From JAYEHL01 sp041653935 (GTDB lineage Bacteria > Chloroflexota > Dehalococcoidia > E44-bin15): a stretch of 64,000 nucleotides of DNA. Position 1 is the first letter of the stretch; each line of letters opens with the position of its first letter. Below, one piece after another: positions 45,311 through 54,029 of this stretch. The notes beneath the pieces were generated by a model. The model made no database searches. It had not been told where the DNA came from and saw only the letters and a list, made by a program, of their open reading frames with translations. The position numbers were made by a program, and so were the translations under genes. The stretch lies in NCBI GenBank assembly GCA_041653935.1, contig JBAZEO010000002.1, positions 496,001 through 560,000 on the forward strand, in the 5' to 3' direction.

Positions 45311-46444
45311 ATGAAAAAGAGACGGATCGGCGTTTTGACCGGAGGCGGAGACTGCCCCGGCTTGAATCCAGCTCTCAAATGGGTAGTACAAGCGGCAGTT
45401 GACGAAAGAACACAGGCCGAGGCCGGTTTCGAGATTGAGGTTATCGGCATCAGGAACGGCTGGAAAGGCCTCATCAATATCGACCCCGACAACCTGGCAC
45501 ATGATGCGTCCATAGCTAATGGTTTTGAGATCCCTCATGGCATGATCCTCACACCAGCGATAGTCAGGTCGTGGGACAGATACGGGGGCACCTTCCTCGG
45601 TTCCTCACGCACGAATCCCTATAACCCCAAGAACGACCAATCGAAGAAAGTGATTGAAAATATAGAGAAGCTCGGGCTGGAGGCACTGATAGCTATCGGC
45701 GGCGACGATACCCTCAGCGTGGCACAGAAACTCTCAGCGGCAGGCATAAACGTAGTGGGAATCCCCAAGACCATCGATAAGGACCTGCCGGGCACAGAAT
45801 ACACCCTCGGCTTCGAAAGCGCAATCAATGTCGTCCTCGAATCCGTAGACCGATTACGGACGACAGCCGGCTCCCACGGCAGGACATTCGTCGTTGAGGT
45901 CATGGGCCGGAATGCCGGCTGGCTGGCGCTCATAGGCGGCGAGTCGAGCGGGGCCTCCATGATACTGATCCCCGAACACGACTTCACCTTCGACAAGGTG
46001 AACAGACTGGTAAAAGATATGGTCAAGCGCGGCGCCAGATACAACATCATCGTGGCGGCCGAGGGAGCGAAGTCTGAGGGCGGCAAGGAGGCCATCAAAA
46101 AGGCCACCGTCGATTCATTCGGACACGAGATCCTGGGCGGCATCGGCGACACCATCGCTCAGGAGCTAAACGACGCCACTGGTTTGGACACACGCTGCGT
46201 TGTGCTCAGCCATCTGCAGCGCGGCGGCGCGCCGTGCGCCTATGACAGGCGGATGGGCAGATACTACGGCATAGCCGCCATCGACCTCGTGGTGAAACGC
46301 CAGTTCGGCAGGATGGTATCGCTACAGAACAACAAAATTACTTCTGTCCCGATAAAAGAGGTGACCGGTAAGCTCTATCGCGTCGATGTCGCTACGGAAT
46401 ACGACACTGAGAGGTACAACGGACGGCGCAAAATCCTTCGTTAA
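45311..46444 (+). CDS. pfp: 6-phosphofructokinase, PPi-dependent type by active-site residues
   Basis: This 377-residue PfkA-superfamily enzyme has the N-terminal VLTGGGDCPGLN, IGGDDTLSVA (near 122), GIPKTIDKDLPGT (near 144) and VEVMGRNAGWLAL. ATP-dependent enzymes have Gly at the residues corresponding to E. coli 104 and 124; here they are Asp (GGDD) and Lys (PKTID), the pair that marks PPi-dependent enzymes. It phosphorylates fructose 6-phosphate reversibly if so. SD GGGGG lies before the ATG. It is 15 bases upstream of the aldolase gene. Confidence 0.9.
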   Translation: MKKRRIGVLTGGGDCPGLNPALKWVVQAAVDERTQAEAGFEIEVIGIRNGWKGLINIDPDNLAHDASIANGFEIPHGMILTPAIVRSWDRYGGTFLGSSRTNPYNPKNDQSKKVIENIEKLGLEALIAIGGDDTLSVAQKLSAAGINVVGIPKTIDKDLPGTEYTLGFESAINVVLESVDRLRTTAGSHGRTFVVEVMGRNAGWLALIGGESSGASMILIPEHDFTFDKVNRLVKDMVKRGARYNIIVAAEGAKSEGGKEAIKKATVDSFGHEILGGIGDTIAQELNDATGLDTRCVVLSHLQRGGAPCAYDRRMGRYYGIAAIDLVVKRQFGRMVSLQNNKITSVPIKEVTGKLYRVDVATEYDTERYNGRRKILR

Positions 46445-46458
46445 TAAGAGGTGGTTAT

Positions 46459-47778
46459 ATGACTAAAGATGTAAATAAAATAAAAAGGCTGGTGTACGAT
46501 GCTGCCTTTGGGGCCGATGCCCGGACAAAGGACAGTAATATCCTCAAGATACGCAAGCTGGCCGCTGAGCAAGGACTGTATCTTGCCAGCATCCAGGGAT
46601 TGTACGAGGCAGCGGGAAAGGGAAAGTACGGCGGCAAAACGGTGCCGGCGATGAACATCCGCGGCCTGACCTTCGATACGGCGCGCGCCGTCTTCCGCGC
46701 GGCGCTCAAGGATAAAGTAGGCGCAATGATCTTCGAGATCGCGCGCTCCGAGATAGGCTACACGCTGCAGCGCCCCGCCGAATACACTGCCTGCGTGCTG
46801 GCCGCCGCCATCGCCGAGGGATTTAAAGGGCCGATATTCATGCAGGGAGACCATTTCCAGATCAACGCAGGGAAATACAAGGCCGACCCTCAGAAAGAAT
46901 TTAACGCAATAACGGATTTGATAGAGGAGGCGGTGGCCGCCGGTTTCTATAATATCGATATCGATGCTTCAACAGTAGTGGATATCAGCAAAGCAACTAT
47001 AGAAGAGCAGCAGAAAGAGAACTACCGCATCACCTCCGAGATGACCAAATTCATCAGGAAACTCCAGCCGCAGGGCATCACTGTCTCGATAGGCGGAGAG
47101 ATCGGCGAAGTGGGCACCACCAACAGCACGGTCGAGGACCTCGACGCCTTCATGGCGGGGTACAAGAAGCTCATCGGCCCGGACATCAAGGGCATCTCCA
47201 AGATAAGCGTGCAAACCGGCACCACGCACGGCGGCGTGGTCCTGCCCGATGGGTCTATAGCCAAGATCAAACTCGATTTCAAGACGCTGGAGGACCTCTC
47301 CAGGACGGCGCGCGAGAAATACGGCCTGGGCGGCGCCGTGCAGCACGGAGCCTCTACGCTGCCGGACGAGGCCTTCCATAAATTCCCGGAGGTCGGCACC
47401 CTTGAAGTGCACCTGGCCACCGGCTTCCAAAACATCGTATTCGACAGCCCGCATTTCCCGGACGGGCTTATCAAGAAGATCAACGGCAGCCTCGTCGAGA
47501 AATACGCCGCCGACAGGAAATCGGGGGAGACGGACGAGCAGTTCTTATACAAGACGCGCAAGAAGGCCTTCGGCGATTTCAAGAAGGAGATGTGGGACCT
47601 GCCCGAGAGCACGCTCGTCGCGATCGGGGCCGAGCTGGAAGATCGCTTCTCCCTCCTTTTCCAGAAGCTGAATGTAGTCGATACAGCGGGCCTTGTTAAG
47701 AAATACGTCAAGCCCCTGCCGGCACAATACACGGACGTATTCATAAACGATTTCAACTACGACAGCCGTAAAAAATGA
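46459..47778 (+). CDS. class II aldolase, probable fructose-bisphosphate aldolase
   Basis: This 439-residue enzyme belongs to the class II (zinc) aldolase superfamily. PAMNIRGLTFDTARAVFRAA near the start and GPIFMQGDHFQ (His as metal ligand near 137) are present. SIGGEIGEVGTT, GTTHGGVVLPDG and the GAVQHGASTLP loop follow. It is longer than FbaA and could be a tagatose-bisphosphate or fructose-bisphosphate aldolase; the preceding phosphofructokinase favours the latter. The stop overlaps the deaminase start by 4 bases. Confidence 0.87.
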   Translation: MTKDVNKIKRLVYDAAFGADARTKDSNILKIRKLAAEQGLYLASIQGLYEAAGKGKYGGKTVPAMNIRGLTFDTARAVFRAALKDKVGAMIFEIARSEIGYTLQRPAEYTACVLAAAIAEGFKGPIFMQGDHFQINAGKYKADPQKEFNAITDLIEEAVAAGFYNIDIDASTVVDISKATIEEQQKENYRITSEMTKFIRKLQPQGITVSIGGEIGEVGTTNSTVEDLDAFMAGYKKLIGPDIKGISKISVQTGTTHGGVVLPDGSIAKIKLDFKTLEDLSRTAREKYGLGGAVQHGASTLPDEAFHKFPEVGTLEVHLATGFQNIVFDSPHFPDGLIKKINGSLVEKYAADRKSGETDEQFLYKTRKKAFGDFKKEMWDLPESTLVAIGAELEDRFSLLFQKLNVVDTAGLVKKYVKPLPAQYTDVFINDFNYDSRKK

Positions 47779-48212
47779 AAACTGATCCTTATTTGAGCGC
47801 CGCTATCGAAGAGGCCAGAAAGGGACTGGCGGAGGGCGGCATACCCATAGGCTCAGTGCTCATCACAGGGAATAAAATCGTCGGGCGCGGGCACAACAGA
47901 CGCGTGCAGGCTGGCGATCCCATGGCCCACGCCGAGATCGATTGTCTCAAGAATGCCGGGCGAATCGGCAGCTACAAAGATATGATTCTATACTCGACAC
48001 TCATGCCCTGTTATCTCTGCGCCGGAGCCGTCGTACAGTTCGGCATCAAGAAGGTCATCGCAGGCGAATCGAGAACTTTCCCCGGCGCGAAAGCCTTCAT
48101 GGAAGAACACGGCGTCGTGGTCATCGACCTTGACGATAAGGAGTGCTACTCGCTGATGCAGGACTTCATCAAGAAGAACCCCGCGATATGGAACGAGGAC
48201 ATCGGCAAATAA
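47775..48212 (+). CDS. nucleoside/nucleobase deaminase of the cytidine deaminase family
   Basis: This 145-residue zinc deaminase has the catalytic HAEIDCLKNAG (near 55) and PCYLCAGAVVQFGI (near 77), the HAE...PCxxC zinc site. It resembles cytosine and guanine deaminases more than tRNA adenosine deaminase. It is translationally coupled to the aldolase (ATGA overlap), so it is part of the pfp operon, though the functional link is not obvious. Confidence 0.88.
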   Translation: MKTDPYLSAAIEEARKGLAEGGIPIGSVLITGNKIVGRGHNRRVQAGDPMAHAEIDCLKNAGRIGSYKDMILYSTLMPCYLCAGAVVQFGIKKVIAGESRTFPGAKAFMEEHGVVVIDLDDKECYSLMQDFIKKNPAIWNEDIGK

Positions 48213-48226
48213 AGGAATATACGACG

Positions 48227-49324
48227 ATGAACAATAAGCTGATCGGTCTCCTGACGTTCATATTGATCGCTTCCAGCATATGTATCTCTGCCTGCGCCGG
48301 AACCGCCGAGGCCCCCGCGGCGACCAACGTGCTGGTCATCCACTCCTACCACGAAGGATGGAATTGGAACAGCGACATCGAGGCGGGCATCATCGAGGGT
48401 CTTAACCAGCAGGGATATCAGCAAGACACCGATTACGATATGGAAACATTCTACATGGACACCAAGGTCACCTATATCACCACTGAACAAATAGAGGAAC
48501 GAGCCGCTCTGGCCATCGATCTTATAGGCGAGTTCGACCCTGACATAGTATTTGTCAACGACGACAACGCTCTGAAATATGTGGCCGTCGAGTATGCCGC
48601 AACCCACCCTGAAAGCGACTTACCTTTTGTTTTTTGCGGCATCAACGTCGATCCGAGTATCTATGAGCCTATCGAAAGCCTTGAGCACCCTGGAGGGAAG
48701 ATAACAGGTACACTGGAACGCTTCCCGTATGCCGAAGCCTTCGCCCTGGCCAAGAGGATGTCGCCGGACGCAGAGAATATAGTACTGCTGGCCGACTTCA
48801 GCACCAGCTCAACCGCTGTTATCGATAATTTCAATGCGACCTATCTCGACGTAGTGAACAACTCCCCGATCGAGGTGATAGGCCCGATCCAGCTCAATAC
48901 CTTCGACGAGTGGCAAGAAGCCGTCACCGAATATCAGACCAAGGCCGATTTTATCGGCATCATCACTTACCATCAGTTGAGGGATGAAAACAGCGACGTA
49001 GTGCCCGCACAGGATGTGGTGAACTGGACAGTGAACAGCAGCGCCCTGCCGGAAGTGGGCTTCATCACCTTCCACGCGGAGGACGGCTTCCTCTCCGCCG
49101 CCGGCGTCGACGGCTACAATACAGGAATAGCTACCGGTGTTATCGGCGGCGAAATCTTCAGCGGCGCAGACCCGGGTGAAATTCCGATTGTCGATCCGCA
49201 AGCGGTTGAGATTGCCTTCAACCTGTGCCGCGCCGACATGCTGGGAATAACCATACCGACCGCCGAGCTCGCCGCAGCCGATAAGGTCTTTCATACCATA
49301 GGAATAAACGGCTCCTGTCCCTAA
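48227..49324 (+). CDS. substrate-binding lipoprotein, ABC_sub_bind-like
   Basis: This 365-residue lipoprotein has signal peptide LIGLLTFILIASSICISAC with lipobox Cys at residue 23. The periplasmic-binding fold (VLVIHSYHEGWNWN, DIVFVNDDNALKYV, PFVFCGINVDPS, GFITFHAEDGFLSAAGVDGYNTG) matches the family of orphan ABC substrate-binding proteins and extracellular sensor domains. No permease or ATPase follows, so a sensory role is possible. It follows the deaminase by 14 bases and ends the operon. Confidence 0.85.
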   Translation: MNNKLIGLLTFILIASSICISACAGTAEAPAATNVLVIHSYHEGWNWNSDIEAGIIEGLNQQGYQQDTDYDMETFYMDTKVTYITTEQIEERAALAIDLIGEFDPDIVFVNDDNALKYVAVEYAATHPESDLPFVFCGINVDPSIYEPIESLEHPGGKITGTLERFPYAEAFALAKRMSPDAENIVLLADFSTSSTAVIDNFNATYLDVVNNSPIEVIGPIQLNTFDEWQEAVTEYQTKADFIGIITYHQLRDENSDVVPAQDVVNWTVNSSALPEVGFITFHAEDGFLSAAGVDGYNTGIATGVIGGEIFSGADPGEIPIVDPQAVEIAFNLCRADMLGITIPTAELAAADKVFHTIGINGSCP

Positions 49325-49354
49325 CTACTGAATTCGTTCACAATGGAGGATATG

Positions 49355-49906
49355 ATGGACTTTGATATGGAATTGGTAAATCTAAAAGTCGGGGGAATCG
49401 TAAGAAATTCAGTGGAAAGTACCACTGCGTTATCAAAGTTATTATCTTTTTGTCGAGAATCATGCCCATCATTTCCTAATGTATTCAATAAAATTGATAT
49501 TATTTCAGAAGTAAAAACTATTTCCGATCAGCTTTCAGCAGTGTTCGCTCAAGAACCAATCCCACCAAAAGTGACTGTTCTGTATTTCGGACTGTTTGAG
49601 GCACTTAATGAAAATGATAGCAAGTCATATGCAGGTTACTATGTCTCAGGCGTAGATATTTATAACTCAGACGATCTCGATACATTATGCGATCCAATAT
49701 ATTTCCCTGAACGAAGGTACTTAAGGAGTAGTATTCTCGATCAAGTCATAGATGTTGCAATGAAAGAGGAAGAAGTTGGTAATTTTATTTTCTACTCTTT
49801 GATGCTTGGCATTGGTACCATACTCTCGAGGTATGCACTGGAATTTCTTAACAAAAAATACAAACTAGTAGTCGGGTTTGATGATGGGGATATTATTGAA
49901 ATATAA
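49355..49906 (+). CDS. hypothetical protein, AT-rich
   Basis: This protein of about 183 residues has no recognised family. Start ATG 49355 lies 5 bases after GGAGG; two upstream ATGs (49343, 49352) are less well placed. It looks soluble with one hydrophobic helix at about 145-160. Codon use is visibly more AT-rich than in neighbouring genes, suggesting recent arrival. Confidence 0.6.
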   Translation: MDFDMELVNLKVGGIVRNSVESTTALSKLLSFCRESCPSFPNVFNKIDIISEVKTISDQLSAVFAQEPIPPKVTVLYFGLFEALNENDSKSYAGYYVSGVDIYNSDDLDTLCDPIYFPERRYLRSSILDQVIDVAMKEEEVGNFIFYSLMLGIGTILSRYALEFLNKKYKLVVGFDDGDIIEI

Positions 49907-49972
49907 AAATCAAAATCGACAAACCGTGTCTAGGCGATGCAGTACCTACGCGCCTAATACCGAATCTTAACC

Positions 49973-50008
49973 CCCCACCCTGCTCCGCAGTTGCCCGCAC
50001 CCCGCATC
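49973..50008 (-). pseudogene. remnant of an rlmN 3' end (direct repeat copy A)
   Basis: These 36 bases match the end of rlmN at 51498-51533 with one mismatch and the same orientation. Read on the minus strand they still encode DAGCGQLRSRVG followed by a Gly and a stop. The rest of rlmN is absent here. The copy and the intact gene bracket rsgA and one small gene. Confidence 0.7.
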
Positions 50009-50057
50009 AGGAGCAGAGAAGAGTTGTCTGTTATTGTAGGATAGGGAAATTATTCAA

Positions 50058-51122
50058 ATGGAACTTAGAGAGCTCGGATTCGACCAGTGGTTTCAGAGCA
50101 AACAGGAAGAGCTGCAGAGACCTGATTGCAGCGCGGCTCGCGTAACCGCAGTCAACAGAGACAGCTACCTCGTCAGAAATGGGGATAGCGAAGTCCTGGC
50201 CGAACTTACAGGCAAATTGACCTTCGCCGCCGAGTCAAGCATGGACTATCCCTGCGTGGGAGATTGGGGTTTCGTCCAGTACCACAACGCTAACACATTC
50301 GCCGTCATTCACGGCCTGTTCCCAAGGAAGTCTTTCCTGCGGCGGAAAACACCCGGCAAGAAAATCGACTACCAGGCGATCGCGGCCAACATCGATGTCG
50401 CCCTGATTATGCAGTCCTGCGATTTTGACTTCAATCTGCGCAGATTGGAACGCTACCTGGTGATGATAAACGAAGGCCGGATCGAGCCCGTGCTTCTGCT
50501 GACCAAGAGCGACATGGTCAGCGCCGAGGAATTGGAGCAGAGCATTTCGGCGGTCAGGCAGGCCAACATCAATTGCAGAGTGATCGCGTTCAGCAACACG
50601 ACCGGCTCGGGGCTGGATCAGGTGCGCCAGCTGCTGGAGCCCGGTAGGACCTACTGTCTGCTCGGCTCGTCCGGAGTAGGAAAGACCTCTCTTCTGAACA
50701 ACCTCTTGGGCCGCGACCTCTTTGAGACAAACATAGTCAGCGCCAAGGACGGGAGGGGAAAACATACGACGACACGCCGCCAATTGATAGTTCTCAATCA
50801 AGGCGCGATGATTATCGACACCCCCGGAATGCGGGAGCTGGGCAACATCGGCAGCGGCGCCGGAATAGAAGAGACTTTCATCGATATTCAGGAGTTAGCT
50901 AATACTTGCCGTTTCATCGATTGCACCCACACTTCGGAACCGGGCTGCGCTCTCCTGGCGGCAGTCGGGAACGGGGAATTGAGCGAGGAGCGCTACCAGA
51001 GCTACCTGAAGCTCCTCAAGGAGTCCGAATACCATGAGATGTCTTACATCGAAAAGCGCGAGAAAGAAAAGAAATTCGGACAGTTCATCAAATCGGTAAA
51101 GAAACAGTTAAAAAAGAAATGA
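50058..51122 (+). CDS. rsgA: ribosome small subunit GTPase RsgA
   Basis: RsgA is a late 30S assembly GTPase. The 354 residues show an OB-fold N-terminus, then the circularly permuted GTPase motifs: TKSD (G4), GSSGVGKTSLLNNLLG (G1, near 204) and DTPGMREL (G3, near 253). The zinc module CRFIDCTHTSEPGC (near 285) and a lysine-rich tail follow. Length typical. It lies between two rlmN 3' end copies. Confidence 0.96.
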   Translation: MELRELGFDQWFQSKQEELQRPDCSAARVTAVNRDSYLVRNGDSEVLAELTGKLTFAAESSMDYPCVGDWGFVQYHNANTFAVIHGLFPRKSFLRRKTPGKKIDYQAIAANIDVALIMQSCDFDFNLRRLERYLVMINEGRIEPVLLLTKSDMVSAEELEQSISAVRQANINCRVIAFSNTTGSGLDQVRQLLEPGRTYCLLGSSGVGKTSLLNNLLGRDLFETNIVSAKDGRGKHTTTRRQLIVLNQGAMIIDTPGMRELGNIGSGAGIEETFIDIQELANTCRFIDCTHTSEPGCALLAAVGNGELSEERYQSYLKLLKESEYHEMSYIEKREKEKKFGQFIKSVKKQLKKK

Positions 51123-51171
51123 GCAATAAGAAGAACGCCGATGTGTGAAATGAAGATGTTGGAGAAAAGAG

Positions 51172-51483
51172 ATGGAGTATCAACTTGTCATACAATTCCC
51201 TGCGGAGAAAATCGAGGACTTCGAATCATTGGTTAAGTTCGAGGACAGCCTAATCAAAATTATTGGCACTTCAGCCGAAGTCGATGGGCACGACTTCGGT
51301 TCAGGGGAAGCGAACATCTTCATCATCACGCCCAACCCTGCAAGCACTTTTGCTCTAATTAAGAAAAAACTAGCCTCAAATGGAATGCTGAAACAATGCT
51401 TAGTTGCCCACCGAGAACTACAAGGGGAAAAATATTCCGTGATTTGGCCAGAAGGATTTTCAGGCAAATTTAAAGTAAAGTAG
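51172..51483 (+). CDS. small hypothetical protein
   Basis: This 103-residue protein looks like an alpha-beta fold (VIQFPAEKIEDFESLVKFEDSL, then GSGEANIFIITPNP and a final KYSVIWPEGFSGKFKVK). I do not know its family. Start has GGAGAAAAG upstream. It follows rsgA by 49 bases and ends 8 bases before the convergent rlmN end. Confidence 0.65.
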   Translation: MEYQLVIQFPAEKIEDFESLVKFEDSLIKIIGTSAEVDGHDFGSGEANIFIITPNPASTFALIKKKLASNGMLKQCLVAHRELQGEKYSVIWPEGFSGKFKVK

Positions 51484-51491
51484 CCACTGTG

Positions 51492-52556
51492 TTATCTCCC
51501 CACCCTGCTCCGCAGCTGCCCGCACCCCGCATCGATATCGATGCCCCGCCTCACGCGCAGCGTGCACGGGATATGACGCTGCTCCATCTCCCCCTGGAAC
51601 GCCAGCACTGCATCCTTACCGGAAGCCTTGAACTCGGTATCCCCTGTCGGGTTTCCCGCTATGAGATTGACATGGCAGTTCATGCCCTTGAGTAATCGAC
51701 ATAGATCACGAGCGTGTTCGATAGAATCGTTAATCCCATCGAACAGCGCGTACTCAAAGCTGACGCGCCGGCCAGAAGTCTCGACATAGTCGCGGCAGGC
51801 GGCCATGAGCTTCTCCAGCGGATACTTCCTGTTGATCGGCACTAGTTTGTTGCGCAGGGCATCGTCGGCAGCATGCAGCGAGACGGCCAGCCCCACCTGC
51901 AACTTTTCACGACTCAATCGACGTATGCCCGGCACGATCCCAGCTGTCGATATCGTCATCTGGCGCGCGCCCAGGCCGAAGCCCTGCGGCGAGTTGAGCA
52001 TTTCGATCGCCTGCCACAGCGCATCGAAGTTAAGGAACGGCTCGCCCATGCCCATGAAAACTATGTTGTCGACGGTGGAACCGTCCTCATCCCTGAGCCG
52101 CCGCGCGTAGTGCAGCACCTGATCGATTATCTCGCCCGGCGTCAAGTTGCGCTCAAAGCCCTGCTGGCCCGTGGCGCAGAACGGACAGCCGATAGGGCAG
52201 CCCACCTGAGTGGAGACGCAGACCGTGTTGCGGGGGCGGACCGCGGCGACATACGGCATCAGCGCCGCTTCGATCGTCTTGCCGTCACGCAGCGAGAACA
52301 GCATCTTCACGGTGCCGTCGCGGGAGACAGCCTCATACTTTGGCGACACCGCCCGCAGCGCGATCTCATCGCTCAGCCTCTGCTGAAGCCCCTTCGGCAG
52401 GTTGGCCATCTCATCGAAGGATGCGGCCAGCCCGCTGTAGACCCAGTGCTGTATCTGCTTGGCCCTGTAAGCGGGCGCGCCGAGGGCGGCCAGCAGAGCT
52501 TCAAGCTGAGATGAGCTGAGGTCTATCAGAGATTTAGATTCACAGGACATATCCAT
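51492..52556 (-). CDS. rlmN: dual-specificity 23S rRNA/tRNA adenine-C2 methyltransferase RlmN
   Basis: This radical SAM enzyme methylates A2503 of 23S rRNA and A37 of tRNA. The cluster motif GCPIGCPFCATG (C-x3-C-x2-C) is near 120. GMGEPFLNFD, ISTAGIVPGIRRL and the C-terminal RVRRGIDIDAGCGQLR with the methyl-accepting Cys are all visible. I set the start at 52556 (MDMSCESK); the frame extends further but shows no conserved sequence. About 354 residues. Confidence 0.95.
   Translation of the reverse strand: MDMSCESKSLIDLSSSQLEALLAALGAPAYRAKQIQHWVYSGLAASFDEMANLPKGLQQRLSDEIALRAVSPKYEAVSRDGTVKMLFSLRDGKTIEAALMPYVAAVRPRNTVCVSTQVGCPIGCPFCATGQQGFERNLTPGEIIDQVLHYARRLRDEDGSTVDNIVFMGMGEPFLNFDALWQAIEMLNSPQGFGLGARQMTISTAGIVPGIRRLSREKLQVGLAVSLHAADDALRNKLVPINRKYPLEKLMAACRDYVETSGRRVSFEYALFDGINDSIEHARDLCRLLKGMNCHVNLIAGNPTGDTEFKASGKDAVLAFQGEMEQRHIPCTLRVRRGIDIDAGCGQLRSRVGR
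51498..51533. repeat. direct repeat copy B, within rlmN 3' end
   Basis: This is the partner of 49973-50008 (35 of 36 bases identical), lying inside the last codons of rlmN. The interval between the two copies is about 1.5 kb and contains rsgA and the gene at 51172. Confidence 0.75.
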
Positions 52557-52751
52557 AAGATACAGTATACAACATAACACAGCTTGGGCATCTACCCTTC
52601 TGGGCACCAAAGTTATATAATTTATTGACGGCATCTTTACAATTCAATAATTTGTAATTAATATATACACACTACAAAATGCATTGACTAAACATCCTCT
52701 ATAATTTAAAAGCTAAATATACAATATTTAAGAGAAAGGAGGAAAAAGCAA

Positions 52752-53900
52752 ATGAAGTGGAAAGTTCCCTTACTTGCTCTAGGATTGGTGTTGGCATTGG
52801 GATTGGCTGCTGCGATCGGCGTCGGCTGCAGCTCCGGTAACGGAGGGCTTGACGGCACTGGCGCCAAACCCACAACCGCCGCCAAACCCACAACCGCCGC
52901 CAAACCCACAACCGCCAGCAGAGAGTGCGCAGCGGGATGTCAGGCCTCTTGGATCGGTGATCACGAATGTGACAGCGTCTGCAACGTTGCTAACTGCGGC
53001 TATGACGGCGGCGACTGCAACGAATGCTCCTCAGGTTGTCCCAGTTCATGGCTCGGCGACGGCATGTGCGACAGCGCTTGCAATAACTATAACTGCAACT
53101 ATGACAACGGCGATTGCAGAGCAACAGCATCTTGCGCAACGGGGTGCCCCAATTCATGGATCGGGGATGGATACTGCGACAGCACCTGCAACAACGCGGC
53201 CTGCGGCTACGACGCCGGCGACTGTTACAGCTCCGGCGGCACCAGCGGCTACTGCGCGACAGGTTGCCCCAACTCATGGATCAACGACGGCTACTGCGAC
53301 AGCGCCTGCTACGTAGCTGCCTGCAGTTACGATGGCGGCGACTGCTCCGGCACCAGCGGATACTGCGCAACGGGATGCCCAGCCTCATGGATCAATGACG
53401 GCTATTGCGACAGCGCTTGCAACAATGCAGCTTGCCAATATGACGGCGGCGACTGCACCAGCTCCGGATACTGCGCAACAGGTTGCCCCAGCTCATGGGT
53501 CGGTGACGACTACTGCGACAGCGCATGCAATAACTATGCCTGCAACTATGATAACGGCGATTGCACAAGCTCCGGCACCAGCGGCTACTGCGCAACGGGT
53601 TGCCCCAACTCATGGAAAGGCGATGGCATGTGCGACAGCGCATGCAATAACTATGCCTGCAACTATGACAACGGCGACTGCACAGGCACTAGCGGCGAAT
53701 GCGCACCGGGTTGCTATGCAGGCTGGCCTGGGGATGGCTACTGCGACAGCGCCTGCTACGTAGCTGCCTGCAATTATGACAATGGCGACTGCAGCGGCGT
53801 TTGTGCACCGGGTTGCTATGCAAGCTGGCCTGGAGACGGCTACTGCGACAGCGCCTGCAACAACGCTGCCTGCAACTATGACAACGGCGACTGCCGTTAA
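52752..53900 (+). CDS. lipoprotein with nine Lin-12/Notch-type repeats
   Basis: This 382-residue lipoprotein has a lipobox GVGC (Cys26) after a hydrophobic signal, then a KPTTAA spacer repeated three times, then nine modules of about 33 residues to the C-terminus. Each module follows C-x3-C-x9-C-x3-C-x4-C-x6-C with W..D..CD..C....C.YD.GDC, the pattern of Lin-12/Notch repeats that bind calcium through their Asp/Asn residues. In animals these regulate Notch; in bacteria they are uncommon. It is likely surface-exposed with three disulfides per module. AAAGGAGG precedes the ATG. No enzyme domain. Confidence 0.88.
   Translation: MKWKVPLLALGLVLALGLAAAIGVGCSSGNGGLDGTGAKPTTAAKPTTAAKPTTASRECAAGCQASWIGDHECDSVCNVANCGYDGGDCNECSSGCPSSWLGDGMCDSACNNYNCNYDNGDCRATASCATGCPNSWIGDGYCDSTCNNAACGYDAGDCYSSGGTSGYCATGCPNSWINDGYCDSACYVAACSYDGGDCSGTSGYCATGCPASWINDGYCDSACNNAACQYDGGDCTSSGYCATGCPSSWVGDDYCDSACNNYACNYDNGDCTSSGTSGYCATGCPNSWKGDGMCDSACNNYACNYDNGDCTGTSGECAPGCYAGWPGDGYCDSACYVAACNYDNGDCSGVCAPGCYASWPGDGYCDSACNNAACNYDNGDCR
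52865..52918 (+). repeat. 18-bp tandem repeat (three copies) encoding the KPTTAA spacer
   Basis: Three near-perfect copies of AAACCCACAACCGCCGCC lie between the lipobox and the first Notch-type repeat. Copy number could vary between strains and change stalk length. Confidence 0.85.
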
Positions 53901-53939
53901 CTATCAGCACCACAGACTTCTAGGCAGAATTAACTGGAA

Positions 53940-53975
53940 ATAAAAAACCCCCACTTTAAAAGGTGGGGGTTTTTA
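53940..53975. terminator. bidirectional terminator
   Basis: AACCCCCAC pairs with GTGGGGGTT, flanked by A-runs on the left and T-runs on the right. It can end both the Notch-repeat gene and the convergent minus-strand gene at 54030. Confidence 0.9.
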
Positions 53976-54029
53976 CTTATTAAACTTATCGAACTATTCA
54001 ACCACAGGATTCAACAAATTGATTGTTAT

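Noticed and set aside
52849..53763. Ala/Thr-rich open frames overlapping the Notch-repeat gene
   Set aside because: They are alternative-frame readings of the repeated DNA; the Cys-rich frame has the lipobox, the ribosome-binding site and a family pattern.
52930..53900. CRISPR-like periodicity of about 100 bases
   Set aside because: The repeats are in frame, degenerate and code for the cysteine modules; there are no unique spacers or Cas genes.
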